NCBI GenBank assembly: GCA_937950565.1
Contig: CALFCS010000135.1
Location: 1 to 13,216 of the forward strand
Reading direction: 5' to 3'
Length of the DNA: 13,216 bases
From: an uncultured Lachnospiraceae bacterium
GTDB lineage: Bacteria; Bacillota; Clostridia; Lachnospirales; Lachnospiraceae
The position numbers were made by a program, and so were the translations under genes. Shown one piece after another: positions 8,554 through 13,216 of the stretch. Under the pieces are notes generated by a model. That model was not told where the DNA came from. It did no database searches and saw nothing but the letters and a program-made list of their open reading frames with translations. Numbering within the stretch: position 1 is the first letter of the stretch; every line of letters begins with the position of its first letter.

Positions 8554-10254
8554 TTACTTCTCCTCTCTTACCGAATCCGGAACTGTAATCGTGACGGCTG
8601 TTCCTCTTCCGGCTTCACTTTCCAGTATAAACGATACATCATCATTATAAAACAACTTTAACCGCTGATATATATTCGATAATCCAATCCCCATTTTATT
8701 TCCTTTTACGCCAAGTCTTCCAGTGACTTCCAGAAGCTGCTCCTCTTCCATCCCGCATCCATTATCCCTTACGGTGAAGCGCAGCTTGCTTCCTTCCTGG
8801 CTGGACACTTCAATGTCAACCTGTCCCCCTTCCACTTTCTTCTCCAAGCCGTGGAATACCGCATTTTCAACCAATGGCTGAAGCATCATTTTAAGAATTC
8901 TTTTATTTTTAACTGTTTCATCGACCAGAAAATGAAAGCGTATTTTTCCCATAAATCGATATTCAATGATTTTTGCATATTCTTTAATATATTGTATCTC
9001 CTCTTCAATCATCACAATATTTTCTGCTTTCACCGCAAAACGAAACAGCTTAGAAAGGGCCATTGTCATCTCTGCCACATCATCTGCTTCATGATACAAA
9101 GCCATCGAACCGATACAATCAAACGTATTATATAGAAAATGCGGATTAATCTGATTCTGATATGCCTGAATCTGGGTCTGCTTTTTTGAAAGCTCCATCT
9201 CATATACCCTTTTTCTGGAATTCTCTATTTTATGATCCAGCGCTTCCTTTTCATCGAGCATATCATTCAGATTTATCATGACTGTCCCAATCTCATCTTC
9301 TCTTTCTATGCGCAGGCGAGCATGCGGATTTTTCACAATATTTTTTATAAAGTTATCAACCGTATGCATCGGAAGCAACAGTTTCTTATAAGAAAAATAC
9401 CAGAATAAGGCAATCGACACCATTGCCACCAGATAAGCAATAAGAATAATCCGGTAAATGATTCCGAACCCGCCTTTCATTTCCTCTCTTGGTATCCGGA
9501 TGACCGCTTTCCAGCCTTTCATTTTCAAATCTGCCGTCTGTACATAATAAGAAGAGTCATTCCTAAGCATTTCCGTCCGTAATTCACCGTACTTACCACT
9601 TCCCTTTTCGGCCAGTATCTGATTGTCCGCATCCAGAAAAAACATCTGTGTATGCTCTGTAACTGTCATATCCTCCAGGATAGCCGCAAAATTTGCTGTC
9701 TTCATCAGCCATACACTCATACCAATCTGTTTGCCATACACCTGGTTCTCCAGTTCATATACCGGAAAATATATGATATAATATGGAACACTTCTAAATT
9801 TCCCTTGTAAGACATTGCCAAACTCCATTGGCTCCTTCTGAATAAGCAGCTCTGCCTGGTCAATTTCCATTTTTTCTCCCATATTGGCTATTTCCTGCAT
9901 ATCGGTATCATACAGACTCATTCCTGCTATATTTTTTTCCAGCAAAATCATATTCAAATACATTCCAGTTATATCATCACGGTTAATAATCCGGTTCACT
10001 CTCTCCATTTTAAAATAATTATAGGCAGTGGGAGAATATACAAGTGTCGCCGCAACATGATTCATGGAATCATAGAAAGCTTCCGTTTTCTCCTGCATCT
10101 GCACGAGTGTCTGCTCCCCGGCATGTATGATACTTTTATGGTTCAGCCCCTCCATGTACCAGATAGTAACAGCAACAATACACGTCAGGGCCAGCATAAT
10201 AATTCCTGCAAACATTGATATTTGCAGAAACAGACTTTTCTTTAACCTTTTCAT
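8554..10254 (-). CDS. Sensor histidine kinase, YesM-like (membrane)
   Basis: This 566-residue two-pass membrane kinase presumably phosphorylates the regulator encoded next to it. Segments in order: transmembrane helix about 9-33; extracytoplasmic sensor region about 34-262, of the length typical for a Cache-type ligand domain; second helix about 266-288; HAMP about 289-345; coiled-coil linker about 335-365; His_kinase domain with phosphoacceptor His372 in INPHFLYNTFD; and an HATPase domain with the N box LVENAVFHG near 463, G box DNGCGM near 495 and GIGLSNIYQRL near 525. All key catalytic motifs are present. ATG 10254 has AAGGA at 10264-10268, nine bases upstream, and follows the binding-protein stop by 21 bases. 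The ligand is unknown; the neighbouring lipoprotein and enzymes suggest an arabinose-containing oligosaccharide. Confidence 0.96.
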   Translation of the reverse strand: MKRLKKSLFLQISMFAGIIMLALTCIVAVTIWYMEGLNHKSIIHAGEQTLVQMQEKTEAFYDSMNHVAATLVYSPTAYNYFKMERVNRIINRDDITGMYLNMILLEKNIAGMSLYDTDMQEIANMGEKMEIDQAELLIQKEPMEFGNVLQGKFRSVPYYIIYFPVYELENQVYGKQIGMSVWLMKTANFAAILEDMTVTEHTQMFFLDADNQILAEKGSGKYGELRTEMLRNDSSYYVQTADLKMKGWKAVIRIPREEMKGGFGIIYRIILIAYLVAMVSIALFWYFSYKKLLLPMHTVDNFIKNIVKNPHARLRIEREDEIGTVMINLNDMLDEKEALDHKIENSRKRVYEMELSKKQTQIQAYQNQINPHFLYNTFDCIGSMALYHEADDVAEMTMALSKLFRFAVKAENIVMIEEEIQYIKEYAKIIEYRFMGKIRFHFLVDETVKNKRILKMMLQPLVENAVFHGLEKKVEGGQVDIEVSSQEGSKLRFTVRDNGCGMEEEQLLEVTGRLGVKGNKMGIGLSNIYQRLKLFYNDDVSFILESEAGRGTAVTITVPDSVREEK

Positions 10255-10275
10255 CTGATTTCATCCTTATATCTG

Positions 10276-11904
10276 TCAGTTAACCTTTTCTATCCTTGTC
10301 CCATACTCGTTACAGGCCTTCTGGTATTTTTCATTCTTCCTGGCATCCAGCCTGTCAATCTGCCGCTCCTTTAACCCTTCTATCAGTCTTTCATATTCCT
10401 GTTCAAATTCTTCCCCCGAATCTGCCAGAACGACACGGGTAACCTGCTCTTTCTTCCATTCTATAATTTCGGACTCCAGCTTCTGATACTCTGTATTATC
10501 GCCGCCTTGTGGTAACAAATCCCGGAGCAGAGATTCATCATAAACCACCACATGGGGATCCTTTGCATAGATGCAGTCCTGCCTGGCTGATATGGCCTCC
10601 TCACTTTCCTCCTGCGGATCTGCCTGCATATATCTGTTCCAGTCCGTATTTTCGAACATCCACCATGCACCTATCCCGCTTTCAGTATAATTACTTTTGT
10701 TTTTCTCTCCTTCCTCAGTTCTGACAACCATCCCCTCAGCATTTCTGACATAATCTACCCCTTCTTCCCCAAAATACCATCGGAGCATGCCTTCTTCGCT
10801 TGTCATATAGTCCAGAAATTTCGCCACTGCCTCCGGATGCTCACAGTCTTTTGAAATAAACGTATTAATCCATCCGGTCGTTGCTCTTACATTTTTTCCA
10901 TAAACAGACAGTTTTCCCGTAGATGGTATCATAGTTCCTGCTGTCACCCAATCCCGTGCGTCAATCGAAGTATTCGCTTTATTTCCAATAAAACAAAGTA
11001 CTCTCCCCGTCTTCAGCAGTTCTTTTATATTATCATTCAAAAGTGTAAACTGTTCCGGCTGTGCATACCCCTTCTGCATAACCTTATTCAGAAATTTCAG
11101 CGCATCCTTCATCTCAGGCTGAAGCATAGGATCTATATAATTACCATCTGCATCCACATACTCTGCCCCAAATATTCTTCTTAACAGTTCCACTGTATAC
11201 TCTTGCCAGTTCTGGCCGTCCACCAGAAGAGGAATCATCTCTTCTCCCGCCACTGTAATCCCACAATGCTGCGCCTGCTCCAGTACATCCAGTACCTGTT
11301 CTTCTGTCCGGAGATCTTCTGTTGTCTTTCCAAGCTGTCCTAACAGTTCTTTATTCCACATAATCATCAGGCTCCCGCCATACTTTACAATCTCCTCATC
11401 ATACGCAGAACCGGACTTCCAGATTGCCCGGTTATCGGCAGAAGTCATATGAGAAGGATACGCATACCATCCCCCGTCCCGTTTCTTTAATTCATATTTC
11501 ACATCCCCGGGAAACTCCTTTAACAAATGTGAATCCGGCTCATATTTCTTCAAAAGCTCATCCAGTTTCCATACCTTACCTGAACTGACCAATTGGTTTT
11601 GCGTAATGGAATCTGTAACAGAAATAATATCCGGAAGCTGGTTATTTACAAGCATCAGACTAAGCTGCCGGTTCGTATCCTCTACCGCATCAACCACATC
11701 AACTACAACACCTGTCTCATCTGTAATATCCCTTGTAATACTGCCTTCTTCCAGGCTCCAGTCAGGTGGATTCCAAAATTCCACATCGGAAAATAAAGTA
11801 AGTTGCTTATATCCTTCTTCTGTTTTTTCTACCGATTCTTTCCCGCATCCCCACAACAGAAGCACACTGGCCAGACAGGCCGCTGCCATCATTGTCCTTT
11901 TCAT
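10276..11904 (-). CDS. Extracellular solute-binding lipoprotein, LplA-like (family 1)
   Basis: This is a membrane-anchored binding protein of the ABC carbohydrate-import type, 542 residues from ATG 11904. An ATG at 11916 would add MGIG; 11904 is preferred because GGGGA (11910-11914) lies five bases upstream and gives a classic lipoprotein signal, MKRTMM with a hydrophobic core and lipobox LLWGC (Cys20). No good ribosome binding site serves 11916. The long mature domain has the features of LplA/YtcQ-type proteins: an N-terminal beta strand followed by ETGV, a PDII segment, a GGWYAYP segment, an MWNKELL segment, and an EHPEAVAKFLDYMTSEEG helix. Such proteins normally deliver oligosaccharides to LplB/LplC-type permeases, but no permease genes lie within the window. 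It sits 21 bases ahead of the kinase and 44 bases behind the hydrolase (32 from the longer start). It may feed a permease encoded elsewhere, or act as the ligand-capture part of the sensor. Confidence 0.93.
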   Translation of the reverse strand: MKRTMMAAACLASVLLLWGCGKESVEKTEEGYKQLTLFSDVEFWNPPDWSLEEGSITRDITDETGVVVDVVDAVEDTNRQLSLMLVNNQLPDIISVTDSITQNQLVSSGKVWKLDELLKKYEPDSHLLKEFPGDVKYELKKRDGGWYAYPSHMTSADNRAIWKSGSAYDEEIVKYGGSLMIMWNKELLGQLGKTTEDLRTEEQVLDVLEQAQHCGITVAGEEMIPLLVDGQNWQEYTVELLRRIFGAEYVDADGNYIDPMLQPEMKDALKFLNKVMQKGYAQPEQFTLLNDNIKELLKTGRVLCFIGNKANTSIDARDWVTAGTMIPSTGKLSVYGKNVRATTGWINTFISKDCEHPEAVAKFLDYMTSEEGMLRWYFGEEGVDYVRNAEGMVVRTEEGEKNKSNYTESGIGAWWMFENTDWNRYMQADPQEESEEAISARQDCIYAKDPHVVVYDESLLRDLLPQGGDNTEYQKLESEIIEWKKEQVTRVVLADSGEEFEQEYERLIEGLKERQIDRLDARKNEKYQKACNEYGTRIEKVN

Positions 11905-11948
11905 ACCAATCCCCATTCCGCCAATTCATTCTACCCCTTCATATATTA

Positions 11949-12683
11949 CTAAAACTTACTCTTATCAATACCAGGCTCCCCGACATCACATAGAAATCTT
12001 GCGCCTCCGGCTTCATATACTTTTAATGGTATTCCATGAAATTCACCGTCCTCTGGCAGTATACTGCCCTCCATAATCTCCTCAGATGCTTTAATCAAAT
12101 CATCAATCATGGATTTTGAGACAGGAATCGCCCCATGTGAAGGATAAATTTCAGAAAAATAATCCTTCATATCTTTCAGCCTTAACAAACTGTGACGATA
12201 CGCGCGCAAGTCTCTCTGCACGCCAAACATAAAAATATCTCCGTTCTGAATCGGGTCGCCACTGAAAAGAGCATGATATTTTTCATCTAATACTGCGATG
12301 CCTCCCGGCGTATGTCCGGGAAGCGCAATGATTTTCAGAGTTCTTTCACCAAGCTCGATCTTATCGCCATCCCACACCGGTTTGATATCCCCCTGCTTTC
12401 CCTGGGTATTGTGATAATTAGATAACTCAGCCGGGTTCATATACGGCGCTGCAAATTCATGATTGCTTCCCACATGATCCATGTCCGCATGTGTATTCAA
12501 CAGTTCCAGCGAAAGGCTTGTCAATGCTCCTGCAATCTCTTTCGCATTATGTACCATCATCCCACTGTCAATCAGCAGCGCCCTCTCTGTTCCCTTCAAC
12601 ACAAAAAACCTCACACCGGGCTCCTCAATTCTCCACGTATCTTCATTCATCTGTATTACTTTATACTGCACATCCATTTCCAT
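11949..12683 (-). CDS. Metallo-beta-lactamase-fold hydrolase
   Basis: This 244-residue protein has no signal peptide, so it is probably cytoplasmic. It shows the MBL metal ligands: NTHADMDHVG with His65, Asp67, Asp69 and His70; His124 in PGHTPGG; Asp143 in SGDP; and His183 in YPSHG. The first motif reads HxDxDH rather than the commoner HxHxDH, so the first metal site may differ. The PGHTPGG and SGDP segments recall glyoxalase II- and lactonase-like members, which cleave thioesters, lactones or related esters; the actual substrate cannot be read from sequence. ATG 12683 has AGGAG at 12691-12695, seven bases upstream; a Met at residue 3 is an alternative. It is the first complete gene of the tight cluster and reaches the binding-protein gene within about 40 bases, so co-transcription is likely. 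Confidence 0.9.
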   Translation of the reverse strand: MEMDVQYKVIQMNEDTWRIEEPGVRFFVLKGTERALLIDSGMMVHNAKEIAGALTSLSLELLNTHADMDHVGSNHEFAAPYMNPAELSNYHNTQGKQGDIKPVWDGDKIELGERTLKIIALPGHTPGGIAVLDEKYHALFSGDPIQNGDIFMFGVQRDLRAYRHSLLRLKDMKDYFSEIYPSHGAIPVSKSMIDDLIKASEEIMEGSILPEDGEFHGIPLKVYEAGGARFLCDVGEPGIDKSKF

Positions 12684-12723
12684 TATACCTCTCCTAGCTG
12701 GCTCTCATTTCACTTTGTTTTGC

Positions 12724-12753
12724 TTTATGATTTCCTTCAGACAGTCTCTTCAA
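12724..12753 (-). promoter_or_regulatory. Weak candidate promoter upstream of the MBL gene
   Basis: On the minus strand TTGAAG (12748-12753) and CATAAA (12724-12729) are 18 bases apart. Each matches the sigma-A consensus at four of six positions. The -35 part lies inside the end of the Rpn-family gene. Initiation here would give a leader of about 35 bases carrying the AGGAG site. No terminator is visible in the 53-base gap, so transcription from further upstream is equally possible. Confidence 0.2.
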
Positions 12754-13216
12754 TATGATATTTCTCGTAATATTCTTTTCTTTTTTCAGCATCCTTTGCC
12801 ACAAGCGCGGCTTCCTCACTTTTTCCCTCATTTATCAAAATGGTCATCAATTGACCCATGCGGTTTTCTCCAAGTTCCAGACCCTGTTTCTTCCCAAGTT
12901 CCAGACCCTGCTCCAGGCCCTGTTTTCTTCCAAGCTCGCGCTCATGCTTTCTGTGCTTCTCTTCATCATACTCAAATATACTCACACTCCGCACCTCCGC
13001 TTTGTTTTTCTTCAGAAAATCTTTCAGAATTCCGTTCCTAATACATTCGCTGATTGCCCGGTCTACTGCCTCCGGAAAGGAAAGAAGTTTGCTGTACTTC
13101 CGCACGGTATCTGTATATATCATATACTCCCGCAAAGTCCGGCACTTGTCCATCAGGTTACGATTGTAACCCTTATTAATATTCAGAACAAGAACCTTTA
13201 ATTCCAAATCCACTTC
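12737..13216 (-). CDS. Rpn-family (YhgA-like) PD-(D/E)XK nuclease/transposase-like protein, C-terminal part
   Basis: The frame is open through the right edge (the edge codon is GAA, then GTG), so the start and the catalytic N-terminal half lie outside. The visible 159 residues match the C-terminal part of Rpn proteins, which are abundant in Lachnospiraceae: LKVLVLNINKG, a CRTLREYMIY helix, EAVDRAISECIRNGIL, then FLKKNKAEVRSVSIFEYDEEK. After this comes a charged tail with a Gly-Leu-Glu-Gln repeat (about 12870-12945) and a final helical segment ending at TGA 12737. Family members are annotated as recombination-promoting nucleases or PD-(D/E)XK transposases, and some E. coli members act in phage defence. 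It ends 53 bases before the hydrolase gene. Nothing links it functionally to the sugar locus, so it may be an unrelated neighbour. Confidence 0.85.
   Translation of the reverse strand, partial: EVDLELKVLVLNINKGYNRNLMDKCRTLREYMIYTDTVRKYSKLLSFPEAVDRAISECIRNGILKDFLKKNKAEVRSVSIFEYDEEKHRKHERELGRKQGLEQGLELGKKQGLELGENRMGQLMTILINEGKSEEAALVAKDAEKRKEYYEKYHIEETV
12870..12945 (-). repeat. In-gene 24-nt tandem repeat encoding Gln-Gly-Leu-Glu type octads
   Basis: A 17-base string beginning CCAAGTTCCAG occurs at 12870-12886 and again at 12894-12910, exactly 24 bases apart. A more diverged third copy follows up to about 12945. The translation is an eight-residue repeat of the type KQGLELGK, likely a helical or coiled-coil spacer. 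Such repeats can change copy number by slippage without breaking the frame. Confidence 0.75.

Noticed and set aside
12684..12736. Terminator after the Rpn-family gene
   Set aside because: No GC-rich inverted repeat followed by a T run is present on the minus strand in this gap.
12481..13041. Plus-strand open frame of 186 codons across the MBL/Rpn junction
   Set aside because: It runs antisense to two recognisable genes and has a low-complexity Ser/Pro/Phe/His composition with no domain signature.
1..13216. tRNA, rRNA, CRISPR array or insertion sequence
   Set aside because: Nearly all of the window is accounted for by seven coding genes. The gaps are short and contain no cloverleaf, spaced repeats, or terminal inverted repeats with a transposase. 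The Rpn-family protein is not by itself evidence of an active mobile element.

Overview
The window looks like chromosomal DNA of a gut-type Firmicute, most likely a Lachnospiraceae member (inferred from gene content; genus not determinable). The grounds are strong AGGAGG-type ribosome binding sites, YesM/YesN-type two-component proteins, an LplA-like binding lipoprotein, an S-layer-homology (SLH) anchored polysaccharidase, and an Rpn-family protein with a Gly-Leu-Glu-Gln repeat tail. All seven supported genes lie on the minus strand, so transcription runs from high to low coordinates. No RNA genes, insertion sequences or CRISPR arrays were seen.

In order of transcription: 13216-12737 is the C-terminal part of an Rpn-family (PD-(D/E)XK) nuclease/transposase-like protein. 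12683-11949 is a metallo-beta-lactamase-fold hydrolase. 11904-10276 is an extracellular solute-binding lipoprotein. 10254-8554 is a YesM-type sensor histidine kinase. 8548-7814 is a short YesN-type AraC-family response regulator. 7732-4013 is a secreted, SLH-anchored multidomain GH43 enzyme. A hairpin terminator at 3934-3967 ends that unit. After a new candidate promoter comes 3775-1, a very large secreted protein with two GH43 domains that runs off the left edge.

The genes from 12683 to 4013 are packed with gaps of 5 to 81 bases and no visible terminator, so they may form one operon. The likely logic is a carbohydrate-utilisation locus. The lipoprotein captures or senses an oligosaccharide outside the cell, the kinase/regulator pair responds and controls transcription, and the two GH43 proteins attack arabinose-containing plant polysaccharides such as arabinoxylan or arabinan. 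One enzyme is held on the cell surface by SLH domains; the other has no anchor in the visible part. No ABC permease genes accompany the binding protein, which is notable.

The most unusual points are: a carbohydrate-binding module apparently inserted inside the ConA-like domain of the first GH43 unit; two GH43 catalytic domains in one chain separated by a cohesin-like sandwich; a degenerate GH43-like region upstream of the intact GH43 domain in the SLH protein; a five-codon ORF with an ideal Shine-Dalgarno between regulator and enzyme; and a possible internal start in the Rpn-family gene. Each is a hypothesis that needs a specific search or experiment; none is a proven new system.
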